Assembly (NCBI GenBank): GCA_905236935.1
Contig: CAJOQL010000060.1
Span: 1 to 39,699 of the forward strand
From: an uncultured Bacilli bacterium
GTDB lineage: Bacteria > Bacillota_I > Bacilli_A > RF39 > UBA660
Direction of reading: 5' to 3'
Length of the DNA stretch: 39,699 nucleotides
In this document: positions 9,089-16,412 of the stretch, one piece after another
Position numbering within the stretch: the first letter of the stretch is position 1
Layout: each line of letters starts with the position of its first letter
Program-made: the position numbers and the translations under genes
Notes under the pieces: model-generated
What the model saw: the letters and a program-made list of their open reading frames with translations, nothing else
Databases searched by the model: none
What the model was told of the DNA's origin: nothing

Positions 9089-9403
9089 ATGGCTGGCAAT
9101 CTAATTATGGTTTTACCAATAATCAGTAATCACGAAAATTCTTTTAATGGATATGATAGTCTTAATTGCCGCTCTATATTATATAAAACTACTTCTGACA
9201 ATAAAGGTAAAGATTTAATATACAAAATTCCTACTAACTATGATATTGATACTAGTAATATTAATGAAAAAAACGATATGAGTTTTTATATAACTGCAGG
9301 TCTTGAATTAAAAGAATTACTTAAATATTTAAAATTTAAAAAAGATTTAACAGAAGATGATTTAAATAAAATTCAGATATATTTTTTAAACTTAATAGTT
9401 TAG
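9089..9403 (+). CDS. Hypothetical protein, 104 residues in frame 0; possible -1 frameshift to about 129
   Basis: I do not recognise this protein. It is soluble, with a beta-rich N-terminal part and a helical C terminus (ELKELLKYLKFKKDLTEDDLNKIQ). The frame-0 stop TAG (9401-9403) comes 10 bases after the heptamer T TTA AAC (9385-9391), which lies exactly in frame. Reading in -1 from there adds a protein-like tail (LNSLESLTSKPYMAEPNYEL...) ending at 9468, just before a strong terminator. The start is uncertain: GAGGT is only one base before the ATG at 9089, and the next ATG (9107) lacks a good ribosome-binding site. It may use programmed frameshifting, or be a gene broken by loss of one T from a T run. 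Confidence 0.5.
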   Translation: MAGNLIMVLPIISNHENSFNGYDSLNCRSILYKTTSDNKGKDLIYKIPTNYDIDTSNINEKNDMSFYITAGLELKELLKYLKFKKDLTEDDLNKIQIYFLNLIV

Positions 9404-9468
9404 AGTCTTTAACTTCAAAACCATATATGGCAGAACCTAATTATGAACTAATAAAAAAGATAAAATAA
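9385..9468 (+). other. In-frame T-TTA-AAC slippery heptamer and -1 frame extension
   Basis: TTA (9386-9388) and AAC (9389-9391) are frame-0 codons of the gene starting at 9089, so the site fits the X XXY YYZ rule for -1 slippage. The -1 frame stays open from here to a TAA at 9466-9468. The equivalent mutation would be a 7-T run reduced to the 6 Ts at 9382-9387. I see no strong downstream stimulatory hairpin before the terminator at 9467. Confidence 0.45.
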
Positions 9469-9505
9469 AAGGAATTAGATTTTAATATTTTCTAATTCCT
9501 TTTTT
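9467..9505. terminator. Bidirectional terminator between convergent genes
   Basis: Perfect 13-bp stem AAAAGGAATTAGA/TCTAATTCCTTTT (9467-9479 with 9491-9503) flanked by A and T runs. It ends the small gene on the plus strand and lies over the last codons of the Rpn-type gene on the minus strand. Confidence 0.85.
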
Positions 9506-10443
9506 GAAAGTCCAGTAGATTCTGATATAATATCTAAATCTATATTATTTCTTAAAAGATTTTTAGCAATTTGAATTCTTTCTTCAGCCTTTCCTTCAGC
9601 CTTTCCTTCAGCCTTTCCTTCAGCCTTTCCTTCAGCCTTTCCTTCTGCTAATCCTTCGGCTTTTCCTTCGGCTAAACCTTCTCTTCTTGCAATTATTTTT
9701 TCGTCATTTTCAATCATCTTACGATCTACTTCTTCATCATAAAATAAATTTTCAATCTCCATATCATTAAATGCAGATACTGCTTTTTTAATATTTTCTT
9801 TAGTATCGTTATCCATCTTTGTCCCTTTTAGACATTCTTCAAAATTGTCCATATCAGTTGCATACAATAATGCTCCTAATCTGATTATCCTTTGATCTTC
9901 TAGTCTATTCCTTTCAATAGACTGATTATACCATTCTTTATAACATTTAACAATATTAACATGATCTATTTCAAGTCCTTCATCTAAGATACTTCCAACT
10001 TCATTTTTTAAATAATACCTTTTAACTATATTAGGATTATTTTTATCTATCTCAAATTTATCAAAATTAATTTGTAATAACTTAGGCATTTTTTCATATG
10101 CTTCTTTATTTCTTATATTACTTGATACTAAATTACATACATATACAATATTTCTTTTAATATTTTTATGAAAAAAATTAAGTTCAATATTAACTTTTAA
10201 TTTATCTTTTAAATCAATATCAGCATATATATCTACCGATTTTCTTTTAGATTCTTTAGTATTATCTCTAATTTCTTCATTTAAAATAATTACATTTCCT
10301 TTAAGATCTTCATAAGGTATATTTAAATATTCTGATAAAAAAGCTTCTACTCTTTCTATGGCATTATTATCACCAAATATTTTTTTGAAAGCTCTATCAT
10401 AACCTACTGGAATAATCTTTTTATGTTTGTTTTCTTTTACCAT
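9475..10443 (-). CDS. Rpn/PDDEXK-type putative transposase-associated nuclease
   Basis: A 322-residue member of the PD-(D/E)XK family annotated as Rpn recombination-promoting nuclease or putative transposase (PDDEXK_2). Visible features are the N-terminal GYDRAFKKIFGD, then RKSVDIYADIDLKDKLKVNIELN with the Asp and Glu of the nuclease core, and YEKMPKLLQINF. The C terminus holds eight four-residue repeats (G-K/L-A-E), encoded by a 12-bp DNA tandem repeat, before a final helical segment (ISESTGLSKKELENI). The ribosome-binding site AAAGGAAAG precedes the ATG. It is the only minus-strand gene in the first 32 kb and sits beside decayed DNA, consistent with a mobile accessory gene. Whether it acts in recombination, defence or mobility is not shown. 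Confidence 0.88.
   Translation of the reverse strand: MVKENKHKKIIPVGYDRAFKKIFGDNNAIERVEAFLSEYLNIPYEDLKGNVIILNEEIRDNTKESKRKSVDIYADIDLKDKLKVNIELNFFHKNIKRNIVYVCNLVSSNIRNKEAYEKMPKLLQINFDKFEIDKNNPNIVKRYYLKNEVGSILDEGLEIDHVNIVKCYKEWYNQSIERNRLEDQRIIRLGALLYATDMDNFEECLKGTKMDNDTKENIKKAVSAFNDMEIENLFYDEEVDRKMIENDEKIIARREGLAEGKAEGLAEGKAEGKAEGKAEGKAEGKAEERIQIAKNLLRNNIDLDIISESTGLSKKELENIKI
9583..9678 (-). repeat. 12-bp tandem repeat within the Rpn-type gene
   Basis: Eight 12-bp units. The first five on the plus strand (9583-9642) are identical TTCAGCCTTTCC and the last three are degenerate. The repeat keeps frame and encodes the EGKA/EGLA repeats. The identical units indicate recent slippage or recombination. 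Confidence 0.9.
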
Positions 10444-10550
10444 AGCTTTCCTTTCTAAGAAGATATAAAAACTTATTAATCCCGGGAAATATTAATTACA
10501 CCCTCTATTACTTATATTAACGGTTAAGGGCTAATTTCCTTTTTTATTTA

Positions 10551-10590
10551 AGTGTTTTGTTGATAACTAGAGTATTTTGTTGAAAACTAA
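10551..10590. repeat. Imperfect 20-bp tandem repeat
   Basis: Two adjacent units (10551-10570 and 10571-10590) that differ at three bases, both containing TTTTGTTGA. No function is apparent; an operator pair or slippage product is possible. Confidence 0.6.
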
Positions 10591-10749
10591 ATAAAAATCT
10601 CAAATTTTTTCTTACTATTTATTATAAAATGAAAAAACAATTATTATATAATTTAAAATTTTGATATAAATTTCTTAAGATATATTATATTAAGTTTTTG
10701 TATAAAAACTATTACAAAGTAGCAAATCTATGGAAGAAACAATCTTTAA

Positions 10750-10839
10750 ATTAGAGTAGTAGAAATTCACAATTATACAATAACAACATACAACGATATA
10801 TCAAATCCTCAAAAAAATAATAAAAATAAATATCAGTAG
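10750..10839 (+). pseudogene. Remnant of a paralogue of the GLUG/TasA-like protein
   Basis: This open stretch translates to VVEIHNYTITTYNDISNPQKN and then a stop. It closely resembles the downstream protein's SVIEI...IHEYTITTYYDSIEESQK segment, with a few residues deleted between VVEI and HNY. There is no start codon and a stop lies just upstream. It looks like what is left of a duplicated N-terminal domain. Confidence 0.6.
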
Positions 10840-10899
10840 TTGAAGTTAGAATTTATAAAATCAACATATAAAAAGTAATAGATAATTAAAGAATTAAAA

Positions 10900-10938
10900 A
10901 AGTCAAAAAACACTATTGGAGTCGACATTTTTTGACTT
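10900..10938. repeat. 11-bp perfect hairpin with 17-base loop
   Basis: AAGTCAAAAAA (10900-10910) pairs with TTTTTTGACTT (10928-10938). The loop contains the palindrome GTCGAC, the most GC-rich patch of the area. It could be a terminator or a mobile-element end; no T tail follows the stem. Confidence 0.6.
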
Positions 10939-11064
10939 AACAATCAAATATATTATTTTAAAATAATAATGTATCTAATTACACTGAAACTTATTCAATA
11001 TTATCTATTTTTTTCTTCATTAAATAATAATATTGGGTTAATATCTAATGACTAAGCTATATAA

Positions 11065-11114
11065 TGAGTATTTTTAAAAATATTTATACAAAAAAATATT
11101 TTTAAAAATACTCA
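11065..11114. repeat. 21-bp perfect inverted repeat, 8-base loop
   Basis: 11065-11085 is exactly complementary to 11094-11114, and each arm contains its own AT palindrome (TATTTTTAAAAATA). Such a structure could extrude as a cruciform. It lies about 110 bases before the GLUG gene and has no T tail typical of a terminator. Confidence 0.75.
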
Positions 11115-11222
11115 CTCTTAATATAAATTATTAATATAAAAATTAAGAAAAATATACAATTTTGTTAAGATATATGTTAATATAAATATATAGAATAGTA
11201 ATTCTAATGAAAGTAGGTAATT

Positions 11223-13355
11223 ATGAAGTTAAATAATAAAATAATAATAACAATACTAATAATAGGATTATTCATAATAAGTATGGCGATTAGTTATGCT
11301 TACTTTGTAGCTAGAATAATAAATAATGAAAGCACTAGTACCATAGTAGCCACAGCAGCTTATTTAGAACTGACATTCACAGATGGAGAAAAACAGATAA
11401 ATGCAAGTAATATAATACCAGGATGGAGCGAATCTAAAACATTTAAAGTAGAAAATACAGGAGGAAACACTGCATATTATGTCATAAGAATAAGTGATAT
11501 TACTAATCCATTTGTTTACGGTGGAATAAATTATAAATTAGATAAAGGTAATGAAAATATTGTACCAAAAGATACATTACCACTTGCAGAGATGCCAATA
11601 ACAAGTGTAATTGAAATACCTACAAATACTATTCACGAATATACTATAACAACTTATTATGATAGTATTGAAGAAAGCCAAAAACAAGATTTAGGTAAAA
11701 GTTTTTCATATACTGTATCAATAGAAGCAGTAAACAAAAAAGAAATAAATTATATTGAAGACTTAGTAGATTTATCTAATGAAGTAAATGCAGGCAAAGC
11801 ATATGCAAAAACTTGGTTTATTCAAACAAGAGATTTAGACTTTAATGATAGTACAACATACAAAAATGCAAACGATACATCATATGGAGATATTAATGGT
11901 AATGGAACAGTCGAAGATATAAAAACAGAATTAACAACCGGAAGTGGATTCTATCCAATAGGAAATAGAGATCATGCTTTTAAAGGTTCATATGATGGAC
12001 AAAACCATAGAATAGATAATTTATATATCAATAATAATGTACAAAATAGTTTTTTAGGTTTATGGGGAGTGATAAATGGAAATACAATTGAAAATTTAAT
12101 TATAAGCGGAGAAATATTAACAACAGTTGTATCTAACTCTGGAATAATAGGTGCAATTTATAATGGTAATTCTATATTAAACAATTTAATAAACGAAATA
12201 AATATAACGAGTAGTGTTGGCACATGGTCATTAGGTGGAATAATTGGTGGACTTGAAACAAATAATAATTTATTAATTAGACATTGTGTTAATAAAGGAA
12301 ATATTTCTAATGGCAATAATACTGGGGGGGTAATAGGCATAAATAATGGTACATTAATAATTGAAAAGAGTAAAAATGAAGGTACTGTGACTAATAGCAT
12401 AGGAAAACACACGGCTGGCTTAGTTGGAAGAGACAATGCTTCAACAAATATTACACAAATATACAAATCATCAAATAGCGGTAATGTCAGCTTAACAACT
12501 ATCCAAACTGATCATACAGCATTAGGTGGAATAATTGGTAAGGCTAATGGAGAAATAACTATTGAGAATTCAAGTAATAGTGGAACTCTTTATAATGCAA
12601 ATAATGGAAACACTGAGGAAATAAATTATAATGTCGGTGGACTAATTGGTTGGTGCAATATCAAATGTATAATAAATGACTCCTATAACGCTGGTAATTT
12701 AGTAGGGGGCACTAGAACAGGCGGTATAGTTGGGTATTCTATACATTTAATAAAATTAGATAAATGCTATAATACTGGGAACATTTCTAGTGATGCTAGT
12801 GTTAGAGGATCATCTACTTCTGTCGGTGGGTTATTAGGTTTTACTGCTAGTACTTCTGATGGTAGATATTATATACTGAATAGTTATAATATAGGAACTA
12901 TTACATCTAATCAACGTGCTAGTGGACTAATAGGTTATAATAATTATCAATCTTATATAATAAATTCATATAATAATGGAGAAATTAACTCATATTATGC
13001 AGCAGGATTGACAATATCTAATTACAAACTATATATTAATAATTCATATAATATAGGTACAATAAATAGTATTGAATCAGAAAATTATGGGTTATTCTAT
13101 AATAGAAGTGATAAACCAAACCCATACTATTTAAATAATGCTTACTATTTAGATAATATATCTGCATCAAATGTATTAAATGTAGGAACTCCTATAACTA
13201 GTGAATATATGTCAAGTCCTGAATTTGTCAATCAATTAAATCAGAATAAAAGAGCTATAGATTTAAATACAATTTATGATGGAGCATTAGCTGACTATGA
13301 ACTATCTGATTGGAAATATGATAGTACTAAAGGTTATCCAGTATTAGATAATTAA
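11223..13355 (+). CDS. Large surface protein: TasA-like N-terminal domain plus GLUG beta-helix repeats
   Basis: A 710-residue exported protein. The N terminus is a signal or anchor segment (residues 5-29, ending AISYAYFVA), followed by a beta-sandwich resembling the TasA/camelysin group (LELTFTDGE, PGWSESKTFKVENTGGNTAYYVIRI; about 30-175). The rest (about 215-660) is a series of GLUG-type repeats such as GGIIGG, GGVIG, AGLVG, GGLIGW, GGIVGY, GGLLGF and SGLIGY, alternating with N-S-Y-N-x-G motifs, which form a beta-helix in surface adhesins. It ends at YPVLDN without an LPxTG motif, so it is held by the N-terminal segment or released. AGTAGGT lies 4 bases before the ATG. Tandem terminators follow. 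Adhesion or biofilm function is inference. Confidence 0.88.
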   Translation: MKLNNKIIITILIIGLFIISMAISYAYFVARIINNESTSTIVATAAYLELTFTDGEKQINASNIIPGWSESKTFKVENTGGNTAYYVIRISDITNPFVYGGINYKLDKGNENIVPKDTLPLAEMPITSVIEIPTNTIHEYTITTYYDSIEESQKQDLGKSFSYTVSIEAVNKKEINYIEDLVDLSNEVNAGKAYAKTWFIQTRDLDFNDSTTYKNANDTSYGDINGNGTVEDIKTELTTGSGFYPIGNRDHAFKGSYDGQNHRIDNLYINNNVQNSFLGLWGVINGNTIENLIISGEILTTVVSNSGIIGAIYNGNSILNNLINEINITSSVGTWSLGGIIGGLETNNNLLIRHCVNKGNISNGNNTGGVIGINNGTLIIEKSKNEGTVTNSIGKHTAGLVGRDNASTNITQIYKSSNSGNVSLTTIQTDHTALGGIIGKANGEITIENSSNSGTLYNANNGNTEEINYNVGGLIGWCNIKCIINDSYNAGNLVGGTRTGGIVGYSIHLIKLDKCYNTGNISSDASVRGSSTSVGGLLGFTASTSDGRYYILNSYNIGTITSNQRASGLIGYNNYQSYIINSYNNGEINSYYAAGLTISNYKLYINNSYNIGTINSIESENYGLFYNRSDKPNPYYLNNAYYLDNISASNVLNVGTPITSEYMSSPEFVNQLNQNKRAIDLNTIYDGALADYELSDWKYDSTKGYPVLDN

Positions 13356-13384
13356 AATATATACAATTATATTAAAATAATTTA

Positions 13385-13405
13385 ACGGGCAATATGCTCG
13401 TTTTT
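13385..13405 (+). terminator. First of two tandem terminators after the GLUG gene
   Basis: ACGGGC/GCTCGT stem with one G-U pair, loop AATAT, then five Ts. Confidence 0.7.
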
Positions 13406-13420
13406 CAGTTCAATAAAATT

Positions 13421-13439
13421 GAGCAATATGCTCTTTTTT
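13421..13439 (+). terminator. Second tandem terminator
   Basis: GAGC/GCTC stem with the same AATAT loop as the first, then six Ts. The shared core GCAATATGCTC suggests the two arose by duplication. Confidence 0.6.
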
Positions 13440-13707
13440 GTTTTAAAATAAAAACAGTCCTAGAGTAAAATCTTTCACTTCCTTATTAAAGAAAAAGGTA
13501 TTCCGAAAAAAATTATTTTTTAATTATTTTCGGAGTGATAAATGATATAATTATATAGTAATAAAAAAATTGATTTTATAGCTATAAAAAGAGATTAAAA
13601 ATATTAGATATTGCCAATTGGTTATTAGAAGAATAACGTCTTTAATTTAGATTTTTCTTTTTAATAATAAAAAATATATAAAAATAACACACAAGGTTAA
13701 ATATATA

Positions 13708-13716
13708 TGATAAAAT
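13708..13716 (+). promoter_or_regulatory. Extended -10 promoter for the parA operon
   Basis: TGATAAAAT is an extended -10 with five of six consensus bases, 25 bases before the parA start at 13742. No clear -35. Confidence 0.5.
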
Positions 13717-13741
13717 AAATATTGTAGTGAGAGTGGTAAAT

Positions 13742-14530
13742 ATGACAAGAATAATATCATTAGTTAATCAAAAAGGTGGAGTAGGAAAGACAACAACTAG
13801 TATAAATCTAGCTGCTTCTTTAGGTAAATTAGGCAAAAAAGCCTTAATTATCGATTTAGATCCTCAAGGTAATGCAACAACTGGCTTAGGAGTAAATAAA
13901 GGTGCAATAGAGTATAGCATCTATGATGTTTTAAATGGTTCAGTTGAAGCTAAAAAAGCCATAAGGAAAACTGGATTTACCCATTTATCAATTATTCCTG
14001 CCACTATTAATTTAGCTGGTCTTGATTTTGAATTATTAGAAAAAGGATATCAAAATGCTGCCTTTAAGAAAAATGAACAATTAAAAGATGCCTTAGAACC
14101 AATAAAGGATAATTATGATTATATAATTATAGATTGTCCACCATCATTAGGATTATTATCAACTAATGCTCTAGTAGCAAGTGACTCAGTTATAATACCT
14201 GTTCAATGTGAATTTTTTGCTCTTGAAGGTATAACTCAACTTCTTAATACTATAATAATGACTCAAACAAGATTAAATCCTAATTTAAAAATTGAAGGTG
14301 TACTTTTAACTTTATTAGATTCAAGAACTAATTTAGGATTAGAAGTAGTAGAAGAGGTTAGAAAATTCTTTAAAGATAAGGTATTTAACACCATAATTCC
14401 AAGACTTATTAGATTAGTAGAAGCCCCTAGTCATGGAGAACCAATTAATGAGTATGATCCAACTAGTAGAGCAGCTGAAGCATACACTAATTTAGCCAAG
14501 GAGGTTATAGAAAGAGATGGAAGCAAATAA
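13742..14530 (+). CDS. parA: ParA/Soj chromosome-partitioning ATPase
   Basis: A 262-residue ParA ATPase that moves ParB-parS complexes and, in Bacillus, regulates DnaA. It begins MTRIISLVNQKGGVGKTTT with the deviant Walker A KGGVGKTT (residues 11-18). DLDPQGNATTGLG, DYIIIDCPPSLGLL and IPVQCEFFALEG follow in canonical order. An in-frame GTG exists at 13727, but the ATG at 13742 is chosen: GAGTGG lies 5 bases upstream and the family starts right at the Walker strand. It overlaps parB by 14 bases. The chromosomal (Soj) type is inferred from the short N terminus and neighbours (DUF951 and ychF, which flank soj-spo0J in Bacillus). Confidence 0.96.
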   Translation: MTRIISLVNQKGGVGKTTTSINLAASLGKLGKKALIIDLDPQGNATTGLGVNKGAIEYSIYDVLNGSVEAKKAIRKTGFTHLSIIPATINLAGLDFELLEKGYQNAAFKKNEQLKDALEPIKDNYDYIIIDCPPSLGLLSTNALVASDSVIIPVQCEFFALEGITQLLNTIIMTQTRLNPNLKIEGVLLTLLDSRTNLGLEVVEEVRKFFKDKVFNTIIPRLIRLVEAPSHGEPINEYDPTSRAAEAYTNLAKEVIERDGSK

Positions 14531-15425
14531 TAAAAGAAAAGCTTTAGGAATTGGACTAGAACAATTATTTAATAGTGAACAATTACATTTTGATTCAATA
14601 GATAAAATTGAAGAAAAATTACAAGAATCTGTAAATGTTAATAAAAATGACATTATTAACATTCCTTTAGATGAAATTAGAAGTAACCCATATCAGCCAA
14701 GAACATATTTCGAGCCAGAAGCTCTTCAAGAACTAGCTGAAAGTATTAAAATTCATGGCGTTGTAGAGCCTGTAATCGTAAAAAAATCTATTCATGGATA
14801 TGAATTAGTTGCTGGTGAAAGACGTTGTAAAGCAAGTAAAATTGCTGGAATGGAAACAGTTCCTGCCATTGTAAAAGATTTTACTGATCAAGAAATGATG
14901 GATATAGCAATACTTGAAAATATCCAAAGAGAAGATTTAAGTGCTATTGAACTAGCCGAAGGATTTGAAAAATATATTGAAGCAACAAATATGACTCAAG
15001 AAGAAGTTGCCACTAAATTTGGTAAAAGTCGTAGTTACATTACTAATTTGTTAGGTTTATTGAAACTACCAAAAACAGTAAGAGATCAAATTAATACCAA
15101 AGAAATAAGTCCATCACATGCTAGAGTTTTAAGTAAAATAGATGATGTAGAGCTTATTAATGATTTAGCTACTAGAATTGTAAAAGAAGACTTATCAGTT
15201 CGTGAACTTGAAAAAATTAGTTCTGAAGAAACAATGCCAAAAAGGCAACCAATCACTAGAACTAGCACAAGGCCATATATATATAACTCTTATGAAAATG
15301 TTCTAAGAGATAAACTTGGAGTAAAAGTCCAAATTCATAAAGATAAAATGGTAATTCCATTTGATAGTGATGCCGACTTAGCTAGAATTTTTGAAATATT
15401 AAATATTGGATTGGATGAAGATTAA
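14517..15425 (+). CDS. parB: ParB/Spo0J DNA-binding CTPase
   Basis: A 302-residue centromere-binding protein that loads on parS and slides as a CTP-dependent clamp. It opens RKALGIGLEQLF (ParA-interacting start) and has NPYQPRTYF, then GYELVAGERRCKASKIAG with the GERRxKA CTP-binding motif, ENIQREDLSAIELAEGF, the helix-turn-helix MTQEEVATKFGKSRSYITNLLGLL and a C-terminal dimerisation segment. It overlaps parA by 14 bases, and its TAA shares a base with the next ATG. No full TGTTTCACGTGAAACA-like parS site was seen by eye in the window. Confidence 0.96.
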   Translation: MEANNKRKALGIGLEQLFNSEQLHFDSIDKIEEKLQESVNVNKNDIINIPLDEIRSNPYQPRTYFEPEALQELAESIKIHGVVEPVIVKKSIHGYELVAGERRCKASKIAGMETVPAIVKDFTDQEMMDIAILENIQREDLSAIELAEGFEKYIEATNMTQEEVATKFGKSRSYITNLLGLLKLPKTVRDQINTKEISPSHARVLSKIDDVELINDLATRIVKEDLSVRELEKISSEETMPKRQPITRTSTRPYIYNSYENVLRDKLGVKVQIHKDKMVIPFDSDADLARIFEILNIGLDED

Positions 15426-16237
15426 TGGATTTTTTAGATAAAGTTTTAGATGTAGTTAAATCAGTTAAATTTTATGGTCCAGCTTTGGTTGTTATTCTAT
15501 CATGGCTTATTTATAATATAATTGCAAAAGCTATTGATAAAGCCAATATTAGAGGAAAAACTGAACTTGAGAAAAAAAGAAGAAAAACCGTAATTTTATT
15601 AATAAAAAATATTATCAAATATTTAATTATAATTTTAGCATCTTTAAATATTTTAAGTATATATGGAGTTAATACAGGTTCTATTTTAGCCGGATTAGGT
15701 GTAATAGGTGCGGTAATTGGTCTAGCCTTTCAAGATCTTCTTAAAGATATAATCGGTGGAGTTAATATTATTTTAGATAACTATTATGTAGTAGGTGATT
15801 TAATAACTTATGGAAATTTTACTGGTACTGTTTCTGAATTTGGACTTAAAAGCACTAAAATTCAAAATGGTAAAGGTGAAGTATTAATAATAGCTAATCG
15901 TAATGTTGATAAAGTTATTAACTTAAGTCAGAAAAAAACTATCGTAATGTTAACTATACCAACAGCATATGAATGTGATCATAAAAAAGTAGAGAAAGTT
16001 TTAAATAAGGTATTAAATAAATTAGGTAAAGAAGAAGATGTTGAAGAAACAGAATATCTTGGTATTGATGCATTTGAATCTTCTGCTATAAATTACTTAA
16101 TTAAATTCAAATGTAAACAAGGTAGCCAATTTGGTTTAAAAAGACTTGCCTTAAAATTAATTAAAGAAGCATATGAAGAAAACAATATAAAAATACCTTA
16201 CGATCAAATCGAGGTACATAATGGAGAAAACATATAA
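15425..16237 (+). CDS. MscS-family small-conductance mechanosensitive channel
   Basis: A 270-residue membrane channel that opens under membrane tension to release solutes. Three hydrophobic segments occur at about residues 17-35, 58-78 and 83-105. The third is the Gly/Ala-rich pore helix (ILAGLGVIGAVIGLAFQDLLKDIIGG), followed by the beta domain (VVGDLITYGNFTGTVSEFGLKSTKI). It is the compact YkuT-like form. The start codon overlaps the parB stop (TAATG), so translation is coupled. Placing it in the parAB operon is common in Firmicutes, with no demonstrated functional link. Confidence 0.94.
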   Translation: MDFLDKVLDVVKSVKFYGPALVVILSWLIYNIIAKAIDKANIRGKTELEKKRRKTVILLIKNIIKYLIIILASLNILSIYGVNTGSILAGLGVIGAVIGLAFQDLLKDIIGGVNIILDNYYVVGDLITYGNFTGTVSEFGLKSTKIQNGKGEVLIIANRNVDKVINLSQKKTIVMLTIPTAYECDHKKVEKVLNKVLNKLGKEEDVEETEYLGIDAFESSAINYLIKFKCKQGSQFGLKRLALKLIKEAYEENNIKIPYDQIEVHNGENI

Positions 16238-16412
16238 ATTAAATGATAAAGTAGAAATGAAAAAACCACACGCTTGTAAAAATAATGTGTGGTTAATTAC
16301 TAGGGTTGGGGTTGATATTAAAATAAAATGTATTCATTGTAATAGAGAAATTATGATGGATAGATTAGAATTTGAAAAAAAATTAAGGAGAGTTATAAAT
16401 GAGAAAGATTAA
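16221..16412 (+). CDS. DUF951 family protein (YyzM-like)
   Basis: A 63-residue protein with the DUF951 pattern: LNDKVEMKKPHACKNNVWLI, GVDIKIKCIHCNREIMMDR and a basic tail. Three Cys and two His (KPHAC, CIHC) could bind zinc, which is inference. It overlaps mscS by 17 bases and abgT by 14 bases, so all three are translated from one message. GAGGT lies 4-8 bases before the ATG. The family is conserved beside spo0J and ychF in Bacilli but has no proven function. Confidence 0.9.
   Translation: MEKTYKLNDKVEMKKPHACKNNVWLITRVGVDIKIKCIHCNREIMMDRLEFEKKLRRVINEKD

Larger units (their letters stand above)
10444..11222. other. 779-bp intergenic region with decayed coding sequence and inverted repeats
   Basis: No intact gene is visible. 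The region holds a 20-bp imperfect tandem repeat, a gene remnant related to the downstream GLUG protein, an 11-bp hairpin and a 21-bp perfect inverted repeat, each listed separately. The AT content is even higher than in the genes. The last part supplies the leader of the GLUG gene. Confidence 0.7.
13356..13741. other. Intergenic region before parA
   Basis: Contains two tandem terminators, then an imperfect hairpin (13502-13515 with 13521-13534, one mismatch; arms TCCGAAAAAAATTA and TAATTATTTTCGGA). A short open fragment around 13580-13640 reads KRLKILDIANWLLEE before a stop and may be a gene remnant. The parA promoter lies at the end. I found no full parS palindrome here. Confidence 0.6.

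Noticed and set aside
9583..9678. Short tandem repeat considered as a CRISPR array
   Set aside because: Units are 12 bp with no spacers and encode an in-frame protein repeat. No CRISPR array or cas gene was seen in the window.
9475..10443. Insertion sequence with terminal inverted repeats around the Rpn-type gene
   Set aside because: No matching inverted repeats or target-site duplication could be found at its flanks. The only nearby inverted repeat on the left is the shared terminator.
13580..13640. Short fragment KRLKILDIANWLLEE upstream of parA
   Set aside because: Only about 20 codons between stops, no start and no ribosome-binding site. Mentioned in the intergenic note only.
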